Source: Tidjanibacter sp. (lineage in GTDB: Bacteria > Bacteroidota > Bacteroidia > Bacteroidales > Rikenellaceae). From it: DNA of 51,641 nucleotides. The stretch covers positions 1 through 51,641 of the forward strand of contig JAFTUI010000013.1 of NCBI GenBank assembly GCA_017466345.1, given 5' to 3'. The position numbers and the translations under genes were made by a program. The notes under the pieces were generated by a model that was not told where the DNA came from, made no database searches, and worked only from the letters and a program-made list of their open reading frames with translations. This document shows positions 1 to 8,698 of this stretch, in pieces. Position 1 is the first letter of the stretch; each line of letters opens with the position of its first letter.

Positions 1-119
1 TTGTATTGTCTAACGTCTAACGTCTAACGTCAATAGTCCTAAGGCTCATAGGGCATAGAGGGCTTATAAGAAAATTTTCACTGTTAAATTTTAAATTTTC
101 AATTTTCAACTTTCAACTT
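1..119. repeat. Composite intergenic repeat downstream of murC
   Basis: On the plus strand this stretch holds three GTCTAAC heptamers (from 8), the core GTCAATAGTCCTAAGGC, then period-9 TTATAGGGC-like sequence, then TTTTCAATT-like period-7 repeats that reach the murC stop codon. The same block order occurs downstream of murG, mraY and ftsI, and a reversed core occurs near 39.85, 42.8 and 50.3 kb. No gene is seen; ftsQ would be expected further left. Confidence 0.75.
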
Positions 120-1487
120 TCAACTCTTGCCTTGCAAGATTTGAGAAACCTTCTCGCACTCGCGGTCTATATCGCCGGCACCGAATGTCACCACAATGTC
201 GGTCGTAAGTTCGCCCAGCTTCTGGGCGAGGTCACTCTTCTCTACAATCTCGCAGGGCGAGGTTATCTTCTCCATTAGCATTTGGCTTGTCACACCCTCA
301 ATAGGCAACTCCCTTGCGGGGTAGATAGGGAGCAGCAGCACCCTGTCGGCTGCCGACAGAGCCGCACTAAATTCGGGTGCAAAGTCCCTTGTGCGGGTGT
401 AGAGGTGGGGCTGGAATGCCACTGTGAGGTGCCTACCGGGGAACATACCTCGTATGGAGCGTATGGCTGCCGAGAGTTCTTGGGGGTGGTGTGCGTAGTC
501 GTCAATGTAGACCTTTTCGGGGGTGTTGATATAGACCTCAAAACGGCGTTTAACGCCCTCAAACTCCTCCAAGCCCCTCTTCAATCCGCTCTCATCGAAG
601 TCGCCCGCAGCCCACACTGCCGCCACAGCCGCCACAGCATTCTCCACATTTATCTCGCCCCCCACGCCGAGCCTGCAACCTTCTATGGTGCGGTCGGGGC
701 AGACGATGTCGAAACGGAAGGTACCATCGCCAATGGGCGTGAGATTGGTGGTGTGGAAGTCTGCCTCGGCATTGCGCAAATCGTAGGTGTACTCCCTGAT
801 ACTCTTATTGTTATGGTCAATGACCAGCCCCAAGTGCTTGATGAGTGTGCCACCCTCTACGATGCGCTCCACAAACTGCCCGAAGGCTCGGCGCAACTCC
901 TCGTGTGTGCCATAGATGTCGAGGTGGTCGGCATCGGTGCTGGTCACAACAGCTATGCTGGGCGTAAGGCGCAAGAACGAGCGGTCGAACTCGTCTGCCT
1001 CCACAGCAATCCTCTCGCCACCTCCGAGCACCAAGTTACTACCCACATTGCGCGATATACCTCCCAAAAAGGCGTTACCCTTGCCCGTTGCGCGAAGTGT
1101 GAGCCACGCAGTGAGGGTTGTGGTGGTTGTCTTACCGTGAGTGCCCGCAATGGCGGTAGTAAACTTGCCCGATGTGAGGTGTCCGAGTACCTCGGAGCGT
1201 TTTACAACCTCGAAACCCTCCTTGCGGAAATATCCGAGTTCCGAATGGTCGGCAGGAATGGCGGGGGTATAGACCACCAATGTCTGCTTGGGGTCGAGCC
1301 ACTCCTCGCCAATGAGCCTTATGTCGTCCTCGTAGTGAATTTGTGCGCCCTCCTTTTCGAGCTGTGCTGTCAGTGGCGATGGGGTGCGGTCGTAGCCTGC
1401 CACCTTAGCCCCTTCGTGCATAAAGTAGCGTGCTATGGCACTCATACCAATACCGCCAATACCTACAAAATATACCGTTCTACTCAT
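120..1487 (-). CDS. murC: UDP-N-acetylmuramate--L-alanine ligase MurC
   Basis: ATP-dependent cytoplasmic ligase that adds L-Ala to UDP-MurNAc, the first amino-acid step of the peptidoglycan stem. The 455-residue product has the N-terminal Rossmann glycine motif GIGGIGMSA at residues 9-17 and the Mur-ligase P-loop GTHGKT at 115-120; length is typical of the family. The frame stays open further upstream, but that extension is the 120-bp intergenic repeat, so I use the ATG at 1487, whose product begins MSRTVYFVGIGG. It is the last dcw gene in the window, after murG. The TGA stop lies in the period-7 repeat array, giving the tail Q-G-K-S. Confidence 0.96.
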   Translation of the reverse strand: MSRTVYFVGIGGIGMSAIARYFMHEGAKVAGYDRTPSPLTAQLEKEGAQIHYEDDIRLIGEEWLDPKQTLVVYTPAIPADHSELGYFRKEGFEVVKRSEVLGHLTSGKFTTAIAGTHGKTTTTTLTAWLTLRATGKGNAFLGGISRNVGSNLVLGGGERIAVEADEFDRSFLRLTPSIAVVTSTDADHLDIYGTHEELRRAFGQFVERIVEGGTLIKHLGLVIDHNNKSIREYTYDLRNAEADFHTTNLTPIGDGTFRFDIVCPDRTIEGCRLGVGGEINVENAVAAVAAVWAAGDFDESGLKRGLEEFEGVKRRFEVYINTPEKVYIDDYAHHPQELSAAIRSIRGMFPGRHLTVAFQPHLYTRTRDFAPEFSAALSAADRVLLLPIYPARELPIEGVTSQMLMEKITSPCEIVEKSDLAQKLGELTTDIVVTFGAGDIDRECEKVSQILQGKS

Positions 1488-1490
1488 ACC

Positions 1491-1626
1491 TTGTTGCGTT
1501 GTTCGACTGCATCTCGCTGGCATCTGCTGCGTTACGCTCGTGCTCGAAATGCTCATTTGCGCTGAGCAAACTCCGCTTTCTCGCCCATCGCAAGCCTTGC
1601 ATCTGCTCAGCGATATGCACTCTTAA
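1491..1626. repeat. Family A structured repeat, copy A1 (before murC)
   Basis: About 135 bp directly before the murC ATG. It shares GGCATCTGCTGCGTTACGCT, a GCTCATTT segment and GCAAGCCTTGCATCTGC with copies before mraY and ftsI. In minus orientation its centre can pair TTTGC with GCAAA around TCAGC; other copies pair TTTAC with GTAAA at the same place, a compensated change. It keeps the minus-strand reading frame open into murC, which would mislead automatic start calling. Confidence 0.75.
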
Positions 1627-1636
1627 AGTTTTTATT

Positions 1637-1701
1637 GTCTAACGTCTAACGTCTAACGTCAATAGTCCTAAGGCTTATAAGGCTTATAGGGCATATAAGG
1701 C
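1637..1701. repeat. Composite intergenic repeat downstream of murG
   Basis: Three GTCTAAC heptamers, the core GTCAATAGTCCTAAGGC and four TTATAGGGC/TTATAAGGC nonamers. The murG stop codon (TAA, 1702-1704) and its last codons lie in the final nonamer. Confidence 0.75.
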
Positions 1702-2817
1702 TTATAGGGAAACTTTCAACTCGTCCATCGCGATTTTTGCCACCCTGTCGGCAGAGTTGGCAATGGCGAGGGCGCGGATATTCTCGCTCAGAGAGGCAAG
1801 CCTCTCGGGGTTGGCGACCATCCCCTCCACAACCTCAAAAGCCCTCTCCACAGCCTCCACATCCCTGACAATCTCGGCTGCTCCCTTGCGGACAAGTGCC
1901 ATAGCGTTGTGTGTTTGGTGGTCTTCGGCTACGTTGGGCGAGGGTATGAAGAGCGTGGGTTTGCCCACCAAGCAGAGTTCGCTCACCGAGCAGGCACCGC
2001 TCCTCGAAACCACCACCGTAGCCGCCTCGTAGGCGTAGTCCATACGGTCTATGAAGGCTCCGCGCCAGATGCCCGTCATATCCCTATCCTTGCAGAACTC
2101 CGCCATCTCCTTGTCGTAGTACTTGCCGTTCTGCCAGATGACCTCCACCTTGCCCTCGCGGACTATGCGGTCGAGGTGTGCTTTCATCATCTCGTTCATT
2201 GTGCGTGAGCCGAGCGAGCCACCCACAATAAGTACTACGGGCTTGGTGCCGCTCAGCCCGAAGTGGGCGAGAGCCTCTGCGTGGTCCACCGCGCCACCAA
2301 AGCTACCCCTCAGGGGGTTACCCGTGTGGACAATCTTCTCCTCGGGGAAGAAACGCTCCATACCCTCGTATGCTACGCAAATTTTGCGTGCTTTCTGGGC
2401 GAGGAGTTTGTTCGTAACGCCCGCAAAGGAGTTCTGCTCCTGCAAAATGGTCGGTATGCCCATCCTCTGTGCAGCTTTCAGCACGGGGGCACTTGCGTAT
2501 CCGCCAAATCCTATCGCCAAGTCGGCACCGAACTCTTTAAGTGTGCGGCGTGCCTTGCGCATACTGCTGAGCACCTTGAAGGGTACGAGCAGGTTGGAGA
2601 GCGTGAGCCTACGCTGCAAGCCCACAATGGGCAATCCCACAATGTTGTAACCCAGGGCGGGAATCTTCTCCATCTCCATCTTACCCTCAGCACCCACAAA
2701 GAGCAGCTCAACACTCTCTCCCAGCGCCCTTTTGAGCGCCTCGGCAGTCGCCACAGCAGGGTATATATGTCCTCCTGTACCACCACCGCTTAAAACTATC
2801 TTAATTGTTCTTCCCAT
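1702..2817 (-). CDS. murG: Lipid II synthase MurG (undecaprenyl-PP-MurNAc-pentapeptide GlcNAc transferase)
   Basis: Peripheral inner-membrane GT28 glycosyltransferase that moves GlcNAc from UDP-GlcNAc to lipid I, making lipid II. The 371-residue product starts MGRTIKIVLSGGGTGGH, with the GGGTGGH loop typical of MurG at residues 11-17. A second glycine-rich segment (VLIVGGSLGSRTMNE) precedes the C-terminal UDP-GlcNAc domain, and SRSGACSVSELCLVGKP is the family signature. It lies between ftsW and murC; a 73-bp gap from ftsW holds a short family A repeat. The last residues K-V-S-L and the TAA stop are encoded by the period-9 repeat rather than by conserved sequence. Confidence 0.96.
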   Translation of the reverse strand: MGRTIKIVLSGGGTGGHIYPAVATAEALKRALGESVELLFVGAEGKMEMEKIPALGYNIVGLPIVGLQRRLTLSNLLVPFKVLSSMRKARRTLKEFGADLAIGFGGYASAPVLKAAQRMGIPTILQEQNSFAGVTNKLLAQKARKICVAYEGMERFFPEEKIVHTGNPLRGSFGGAVDHAEALAHFGLSGTKPVVLIVGGSLGSRTMNEMMKAHLDRIVREGKVEVIWQNGKYYDKEMAEFCKDRDMTGIWRGAFIDRMDYAYEAATVVVSRSGACSVSELCLVGKPTLFIPSPNVAEDHQTHNAMALVRKGAAEIVRDVEAVERAFEVVEGMVANPERLASLSENIRALAIANSADRVAKIAMDELKVSL

Positions 2818-2823
2818 ATTCTA

Positions 2824-2878
2824 TTCGTTGTTCGAGTTTATCTCGTGGGCATCTGCTGTGCGATATAAACTCTTAATG
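2824..2878. repeat. Short family A derivative with 8-bp terminal arms
   Basis: Between ftsW and murG. GAGTTTAT (2834-2841) and ATAAACTC (2865-2872) are perfect inverted arms around CTCGTGGGCATCTGCTGTGC, which is shared with the larger family A repeats. The element could form a stem in the mRNA just before the murG start. Confidence 0.6.
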
Positions 2879-2890
2879 TTCTTTCAATTT

Positions 2891-4129
2891 TCAATTTTCT
2901 GCCTTCGCACTCACACCCATCAGCATACCAAGCATCGAGAGCGTCAGCACCAACGATGTGCCACCCTTACTCACTATCGGTAGTTGCTGTCCCGTAAGTG
3001 GGAAGAGCGACACGCAGACCATCATATGCAGGAAAGCCTGCAAGACTATCACCGTACCTATACCCAAGACCATAAGCCCCGGAAATGCCGTACCACATTT
3101 GAGGAAGATGACCATCGAGCGGTAGAACATCAGCAGGTAGGCAAAGAGCATCACAAGTCCGCCAAAGAGCAGTCCATACTCCTCAATGAGGAAGGCAAAA
3201 GCCATATCCTTATCCGCCTCGGCAAGGTAGCGGTTGGTACTCTGGCCTGGTCCCTTGCCCACCAAGCCACCCGTGGCGATAGACATCTTGGCGTAGAGTG
3301 TCTGGTCGTGTTCCTGCTCGTGTCGTTTGTAGTACTCCTTACCATCCTTACCCACGCCCACCGACTTACTTAGCACGTTGGGAGTCCACGAGGAGACGCG
3401 GCTTACGGCTGTACCGCTGCGGCTACCCTGCGAACCATAAATCACAAGTGCCAAGCCGCCCACAAGCAAGCCCACAACTATTATCTTGCCTATATCGCTC
3501 TTGTGTACCCTGCTGAGGAACATCATAGCCAGCGATGAGGCGGCGATGATGAGCGTTGTGGAGTTGCTGAACTTCACGGTAATAAGGCAGCAGAGCGCAA
3601 TGGGACCAAGTATGGGCAGGGTTTGGGTGCGCAATATCTCCAACTGACTCTCCTTGTCTTCCCTCCAATCGGCTATACGGAAACTCGGCATTATGCGTAG
3701 CGACTCCATCTGCTTTTGGCGTGTGGAGAGTTGGCGTGCGAGGTTTATCACTATGGCAAATTTCAGAAACTCGAAGGGTTGGAACTCCAAGCCAAAGAGG
3801 TTGAGTGAGCGAGCAGCACCACCACCGCTGTGGGAGAGTATCATATAGAATGTCAGACCGAGCGATATGAGCAAAAATGGCACAACAATACGCTTATAGA
3901 ACTTGATGCTCATCGCTTGCGCGGTGTAGAACCCCGTCATACCTATGCAGATGAAGAGTATCTGTCGGATGAGCTCCTGGCTTGCACTCTTGGAACTGTC
4001 GTATGCCATATTGGAGTAGACCAGGAACAAGGAGTATACGAGTAGCACTACAAGTACCACCCACATAACCTTGTCGCCCGCAAAGATGCGGCTCGCCATA
4101 CTGCCACTATATACTTTCTCTTTTGCCAT
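2891..4129 (-). CDS. ftsW: Septal peptidoglycan polymerase FtsW (SEDS family)
   Basis: Polytopic SEDS glycosyltransferase that polymerises lipid II at the division site together with the class B PBP encoded upstream. The 412 residues contain about ten hydrophobic helices, the first near residues 23-40. Conserved SEDS segments are visible: a long loop before GLVGKGPGQSTNRYLAEADKD-like sequence, then FLIEEYGLLFG, and the C-terminal PLTGQQLPIVSKGGTS-like stretch with the KGG(T)S motif. Spacing to murD is 26 bp. The TGA stop is inside a period-7 array, giving the tail A-E-N. Confidence 0.95.
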   Translation of the reverse strand: MAKEKVYSGSMASRIFAGDKVMWVVLVVLLVYSLFLVYSNMAYDSSKSASQELIRQILFICIGMTGFYTAQAMSIKFYKRIVVPFLLISLGLTFYMILSHSGGGAARSLNLFGLEFQPFEFLKFAIVINLARQLSTRQKQMESLRIMPSFRIADWREDKESQLEILRTQTLPILGPIALCCLITVKFSNSTTLIIAASSLAMMFLSRVHKSDIGKIIVVGLLVGGLALVIYGSQGSRSGTAVSRVSSWTPNVLSKSVGVGKDGKEYYKRHEQEHDQTLYAKMSIATGGLVGKGPGQSTNRYLAEADKDMAFAFLIEEYGLLFGGLVMLFAYLLMFYRSMVIFLKCGTAFPGLMVLGIGTVIVLQAFLHMMVCVSLFPLTGQQLPIVSKGGTSLVLTLSMLGMLMGVSAKAEN

Positions 4130-4155
4130 CGATATACTTATCTAACTCTCAACTC

Positions 4156-5487
4156 TCAACTTTTAACTCTCAACTCTAAAACCTTGTTCTTGAAGAGTCT
4201 GCCTCGCTCCTCATAGTTGCGGAACAAGTCGAAGCTCGCACAAGCGGGCGAAAGCAACACCGTATCGCCACTCTGAGCCACCTGGCGGCACACCTCCACA
4301 GCCTCGTCTAACGAGTGGGTGTCATAGACGGGAACTTTCCCTTTGAAATTGTCGAGCAGTTTGGCATTGTTGACGCCCATACACACCAGTGCCTTAACCT
4401 TCTTGCCCACAAAGTCCATCAGCGGCTCGTAGTCGTTGCCCTTGTCCGTACCGCCGGCAATCCACACCGTTGGGCGGCGCATACTCTCCAATGCGTACCA
4501 TACGGAGTCCACGTTGGTCGCCTTAGAGTCGTTTATCCACTCCACGCCCTCAATCTCGCACACCCTCTCCAAGCGGTGCTCCACGCCCTCGAAGGAGTAG
4601 AGCGTGCGGAGGATATTCTCCTCAGCAACTCCCGCCGCCAAAGCCGCAAGTGTCGCTGCCATAGCGTTGTAGGCGTTGTGCAAACCCTTGATGTGGAGCC
4701 TGTCGAGGTCAATCCTTACCTCCTTTTCGCCCAACCTTACACAAGCCACACCCTCCGAGATATTGCACTTACCAAAGGGGCTCAGCAGTGCTGCGGGGTG
4801 CAACTTCTCCACCTCGGTGGCGATTGTCTGGTCGTCTGCCGAGAAGATGAAGTGGTCCTCGGGGCGTTGGTTGCGTATGATGCGCATCTTGCTATCCACA
4901 TAGTTCTGGAACTTGTAGTTGTAGCGGTCGAGGTGGTCGGGCGTGATGTTCATCAGCACTCCCACATCGGCACGGAAGTCGTAGCAACCATCGAGCTGGA
5001 AACTGCTGAGTTCCAAGACGTACCACTCCCTGTCGCACTTCGCTACCGTCAGTGCGTAACTCTCGCCAATGTTGCCACCCACAGCCACATCCAAGCCTGC
5101 CTCGGCGAGTATGCGGTGGGTGAGGGTGGTGGTTGTGGTCTTACCATTGGAGCCTGTGATGCAGATGGTCCTACCCTTGCTGAAAGGGCGTGCGAACTCC
5201 ATCTCGCTCACTATCCTCACACCCTTCTCGCGCAACTTTACGATGATGGGAGCTTTTTCGGGAATACCAGGACTCTTCACTACAAGGTCGGCTGCGAGCA
5301 CACGCTCCTCGCTGTGACCGCCCTCCTCGAACTCTACGCCCTCTGCCACAAGCAGGTTGCGATACTTCTCGCTCAGTGTGCCACTATCCGAGAGGAAAGT
5401 GCCAAAGCCTTTGCTCTTCGCCAGCACCGCCGAGCCGTAGCCGCTCTCGCCGCCACCAAGGATTACTATGTTTTGTATTTTATCCAT
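4156..5487 (-). CDS. murD: UDP-N-acetylmuramoyl-L-alanine--D-glutamate ligase MurD
   Basis: Cytoplasmic ligase adding D-Glu to UDP-MurNAc-L-Ala. The 443-residue product has an N-terminal glycine-rich UDP-binding domain (ILGGGESGYG), the P-loop GSNGKT at 112-117, and the Mur-ligase motif WINDSKATNVDS in the C-terminal half. I chose the ATG at 5487 because the frame upstream opens only with TTG. It sits between mraY and ftsW. The end reads L-E-L-R-V-K-S before a TGA inside the AGTTGAG repeat array, so the final residues come from repeat DNA. Confidence 0.95.
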   Translation of the reverse strand: MDKIQNIVILGGGESGYGSAVLAKSKGFGTFLSDSGTLSEKYRNLLVAEGVEFEEGGHSEERVLAADLVVKSPGIPEKAPIIVKLREKGVRIVSEMEFARPFSKGRTICITGSNGKTTTTTLTHRILAEAGLDVAVGGNIGESYALTVAKCDREWYVLELSSFQLDGCYDFRADVGVLMNITPDHLDRYNYKFQNYVDSKMRIIRNQRPEDHFIFSADDQTIATEVEKLHPAALLSPFGKCNISEGVACVRLGEKEVRIDLDRLHIKGLHNAYNAMAATLAALAAGVAEENILRTLYSFEGVEHRLERVCEIEGVEWINDSKATNVDSVWYALESMRRPTVWIAGGTDKGNDYEPLMDFVGKKVKALVCMGVNNAKLLDNFKGKVPVYDTHSLDEAVEVCRQVAQSGDTVLLSPACASFDLFRNYEERGRLFKNKVLELRVKS

Positions 5488-5516
5488 AATTAGCAATTGT
5501 TTCTTGTTGTCAAATA

Positions 5517-5626
5517 TCTAACGTCTAACGTCCTAAGGCTTATAGGGCTTATAGGGCATATAAGCCTTATAGGAAAATTCTCAATTCTCAACTCTCAATT
5601 CTCAACTCTCAACTCTCAACTCTCCT
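5517..5626. repeat. Composite intergenic repeat downstream of mraY
   Basis: Two TAACGTC units, CCTAAGGC, six TTATAGGGC-like nonamers, then about six CTCAATT/CTCAACT heptamers reaching the mraY TAG stop. This copy lacks the AATAGT part of the core. No gene is seen. Confidence 0.75.
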
Positions 5627-6880
5627 CTACCTTATTTTCAGCGTTACGAGTGCAAAGGCTGCCAGCAGTATCTGGACAATCCAGAAGCGGATGACGATTT
5701 TGTTCTCGTGCAGGTTTTGCTTTTGGTAGTGGTGGTGGAGTGGCGCCATACGGAAGAACCTTTTGCCTTCGCCATACTTCTTGCGGGTATACTTGAAGTA
5801 GAGAGTCTGTATCATCACGCTCACGACCTCCACCAAGTAGATACCGCACAAAATGGGCAGCAACAACTCCTTGCGAATAGCAAGTGCAAAGACTGCCACA
5901 ATGCCGCCAATTGCCAACGAGCCCGTATCGCCCATAAAGACTTGTGCGGGGTGGCAGTTATACCACAAGAAGCCAATCAGCGCACCCACGAATGCTGCAC
6001 CAAAGACCGCAAGTTCGCCACTGCCGGGGATGTACATAATGTTGAGGTAGTCGGCGTAGATGACGTGACCCGAGAGGTACGCCAAGATGGAGAGTACCAC
6101 CGCCACAATGGCACTCACGCCCGTATTCAGACCATCCAGACCGTCCGTGAGGTTTGCGCCATTCGACACCGCAGTGATGACAAATATCGCCACCAAGATG
6201 TAGAGCACCCACGTCAGCGCATCTCCCGTCTTGCTGTCGGAGGGGATGAACCAATGGTAGTCGAACTCGTTGTCCTTCACAAAGGGAATGGTTGTCTTGG
6301 TGCTCTTCTCGCCAACGTAGTACTCCTCCACGCGGCTCTCAACCGTACCATCGGGCAACACAACCTCCACAACCTCCGAAGTCTTCTCGGCGGTGTTCTT
6401 ATCCACTACCACCACCTGCTCCGAGAGGCACATCACCGTTCCGACAATGACACCCAAGCCCACCTGACCGACAATTTTGAACTTACCTTTCAGACCGTTC
6501 TTATTCTTGCGGAAGACCTTGATGTAGTCGTCTGCAAAGCCCAATGCTCCGAGCCAGATGGTGCTGATAATCATCAACCAAACGTAGATGTTCGTAAGGT
6601 CGCCCAACAGAAGTATGGGCACCAGCACCGAGAGCAGAATGATGACACCGCCCATTGTGGGTGTGCCCTTCTTCTCCATCTGTCCCTCCAAGCCGAGGTT
6701 GCGGATGTCCTCGCCAATCTGCTTGCGCCTGAGGAGGCGAATGAGCTTATCGCCAAAGATCATCGCTATCAGCAGCGCAAGAATTATCGCACCCACCGAG
6801 CGGAACGATAGATACTGGAACATACCCAATCCCGGGATGTCGAAGTGTTGTTCGAGATACTTAACTAATGAATATATCAT
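5627..6880 (-). CDS. mraY: Phospho-MurNAc-pentapeptide transferase MraY
   Basis: Integral membrane enzyme that joins phospho-MurNAc-pentapeptide to undecaprenyl phosphate, making lipid I. The 417-residue product has many hydrophobic helices and the family motifs [17 protein letters not shown] (catalytic Asp pair), [12 protein letters not shown], and PLHHHYQ near the C terminus. A hydrophilic insert of about 60 residues (around 165-225, rich in Val, Glu and Thr) is longer than in E. coli MraY. The frame is open upstream through family A repeat DNA, so I start at the ATG at 6880 ([13 protein letters not shown]). It lies between murE and murD. Confidence 0.95.
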   Translation of the reverse strand: MIYSLVKYLEQHFDIPGLGMFQYLSFRSVGAIILALLIAMIFGDKLIRLLRRKQIGEDIRNLGLEGQMEKKGTPTMGGVIILLSVLVPILLLGDLTNIYVWLMIISTIWLGALGFADDYIKVFRKNKNGLKGKFKIVGQVGLGVIVGTVMCLSEQVVVVDKNTAEKTSEVVEVVLPDGTVESRVEEYYVGEKSTKTTIPFVKDNEFDYHWFIPSDSKTGDALTWVLYILVAIFVITAVSNGANLTDGLDGLNTGVSAIVAVVLSILAYLSGHVIYADYLNIMYIPGSGELAVFGAAFVGALIGFLWYNCHPAQVFMGDTGSLAIGGIVAVFALAIRKELLLPILCGIYLVEVVSVMIQTLYFKYTRKKYGEGKRFFRMAPLHHHYQKQNLHENKIVIRFWIVQILLAAFALVTLKIR

Positions 6881-6893
6881 ACCTATCTTTTTT

Positions 6894-7018
6894 GTCGGCT
6901 GCGCCTTGTGGGCATCTGCTACGTTACGCTCGTGCTCGGATTGCTCATTTACGCCTAAGTAAACTCCGCATCCTCGCACTTCGCAAGCCTTGCATCTGCC
7001 TCACAAATCGCACCCTCT
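6894..7018. repeat. Family A structured repeat, copy A3 (before mraY)
   Basis: 125 bp, nearly identical to copy A4 before ftsI. In minus orientation it contains TTTAC-TTAGGC-GTAAA, a 5-bp hairpin flanked by GGAT and ATCC. It ends 13 bp before the mraY ATG. Confidence 0.8.
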
Positions 7019-7051
7019 GTTCTATCTAATTAATTTTCAATTTTCAATTTT

Positions 7052-7140
7052 CAATTGACCAGCCTTCGGCTGCTCTAAAATGCTCCCGCTCGGCATAGCG
7101 TGCAAGCCCGCTCTGCCCTCGCTTAATCGCATTTGCCTCA
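7052..7140. repeat. Family B 85-bp repeat, single copy
   Basis: Starts CAATTGACCAGCCTTCGGCT and ends GCTTAATCGCATTTGCCTCA. It is flanked by period-7 arrays (7031-7055 and 7140-7165). Four more copies lie at 11023-11197 and 39566-39740. Several frames are open through it. Confidence 0.8.
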
Positions 7141-7144
7141 ATTC

Positions 7145-8593
7145 TCAATTCTCAATTCTCAATTCCCTCTTCACTTCTTCTTGGTCGGAGAAGTGGCGTT
7201 TCTCGGTGCCGATGATTTGGTAATCCTCGTGTCCCTTGCCCGCAATGAGCACCACATCGCCTGCCTCTGCCATACGGAGTGCTGCCCGAATTGCCTGCGC
7301 ACGGTCGGTGATGGTGAGGTAGTTGTGGCGTCCCGTAACGCCCGCCTCCATATCCCTTAGGATTGCCTCAGGATCCTCGGTGCGAGGGTTGTCGGAGGTG
7401 AAAATTGCTGTATGCGACTTCTCGGCTGCAATCTTCGCCATCTCGGGGCGTTTGGTGCGGTCCCTATCGCCTCCGCAGCCACAAACCGTGATGAGTCTGC
7501 GGGCGGTGCCTACGCCGAGGATGGTGTCGATAACATTGTCGAGCGCATCGGGTGTGTGGGCGTAATCAACCACCGCTGTAACACCCTCTGCCGAGCGGAA
7601 GGTCTGGAACCTGCCGCAGACGCTCTGCAAACTACTCAGAGCCACCAGCACCTCCTCCTTCTCGAAGCCCAAAAGGCGTGCGGCACCATAGACTGCCGTA
7701 AGGTTGTAGCCGTTGAATCTTCCGAGCAGGTGCGACCACATTTGGTTGCCGTCAATCTCCAAGAGCATACCCTCCAAAGAGGTCTCGATAATCTTGGTGT
7801 TGATTGTGCCAACGCCACGCAACGAGTATGTGTATTTTTGCGCCTTGCAGTTTTGGAGCATAACGGCTCCGTTCTTATCATCGGCGTTTGTCAGTGCCCA
7901 ACTCTCTTTGGGGAGTCCATCGAAGAGCATTTTCTTAGCCCTGAGGTACTCCGCAAAGGTCTTGTGGTAGTCTAAGTGGTCGTGTGTGAGGTTGCTGAAC
8001 ATTGCACCCTTGAAGCACAAACCCGCCGTGCGCCTCTGCACAAGGCTGTGTGATGATACCTCCATAAAGCAGTACTCGCACCCTGCTGCCACCATCTCTG
8101 CCAAGAGCCTATTGAGGGTTATGGCATCGGGCGTGGTGTGTGTTGAGGGCTCCTCGCGGCCGCCAATCTTGTAGACTACCGTGGAGATAAGCCCCGCCTC
8201 GTAGCCCAACTTGCGCACGAGATTGTAGAGTAGGGTGGCGGTTGTGGTTTTGCCGTTGGTGCCCGTTACACCCACGAGTTTGAGCTGCTCGCTGGGGCGA
8301 GAGTAGAAGTTGGAGGCGATGATGCCCATAGCCTCATTGGTGTCCTCCACCACAATATAACTCACACCCTCTCTTATCTCCTCGGGCAACCTTTGGCATA
8401 CTACGGCACTTGCACCCCCCTCGGTTGCGGCACCTATGAAACGGTGACCATCTACCACCGTACCCTCAATAGCCACAAAGAGCACCCCACAGCCCGCCTT
8501 GCGCGAGTCCATAGTTATGGCGTCAATCTCCACGCTCCACTCTCCAACGTGCTCCTTGACCTCAATTCTTTCTAATATCTTGTCTAATCTCAT
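7145..8593 (-). CDS. murE: UDP-MurNAc-tripeptide synthetase MurE (meso-DAP adding)
   Basis: Cytoplasmic ligase adding the third stem residue to UDP-MurNAc-L-Ala-D-Glu. The 482-residue product has the P-loop GTNGKTT at 111-117, the substrate motif HTTPDA, and DNPRTEDP, which in characterised MurE enzymes marks meso-diaminopimelate specificity. KGHEDYQI near the C terminus is also typical. It starts at the ATG at 8593 and sits between ftsI and mraY. The last residues R-E-L-R-I-E-N and the TGA stop are encoded by the period-7 repeat array; the same R-I-E-N tail ends FtsI and the FtsL-like protein. Confidence 0.96.
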   Translation of the reverse strand: MRLDKILERIEVKEHVGEWSVEIDAITMDSRKAGCGVLFVAIEGTVVDGHRFIGAATEGGASAVVCQRLPEEIREGVSYIVVEDTNEAMGIIASNFYSRPSEQLKLVGVTGTNGKTTTATLLYNLVRKLGYEAGLISTVVYKIGGREEPSTHTTPDAITLNRLLAEMVAAGCEYCFMEVSSHSLVQRRTAGLCFKGAMFSNLTHDHLDYHKTFAEYLRAKKMLFDGLPKESWALTNADDKNGAVMLQNCKAQKYTYSLRGVGTINTKIIETSLEGMLLEIDGNQMWSHLLGRFNGYNLTAVYGAARLLGFEKEEVLVALSSLQSVCGRFQTFRSAEGVTAVVDYAHTPDALDNVIDTILGVGTARRLITVCGCGGDRDRTKRPEMAKIAAEKSHTAIFTSDNPRTEDPEAILRDMEAGVTGRHNYLTITDRAQAIRAALRMAEAGDVVLIAGKGHEDYQIIGTEKRHFSDQEEVKRELRIEN

Positions 8594-8599
8594 ATGTTA

Positions 8600-8698
8600 T
8601 GTCTAACGTCTAACGTCTAACGTCAATAGTCCTATGGCTTATAGGGCTTATATGCCTTATGGGATAATTTTCAATTCTCAATTTTCAACTTTCAATTC
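8600..8698. repeat. Composite intergenic repeat downstream of ftsI
   Basis: Three GTCTAAC heptamers, the core with CCTATGGC in place of CCTAAGGC, three nonamers, then five or more TCAATTC/TCAATTT heptamers that continue into the ftsI stop codon. Confidence 0.75.
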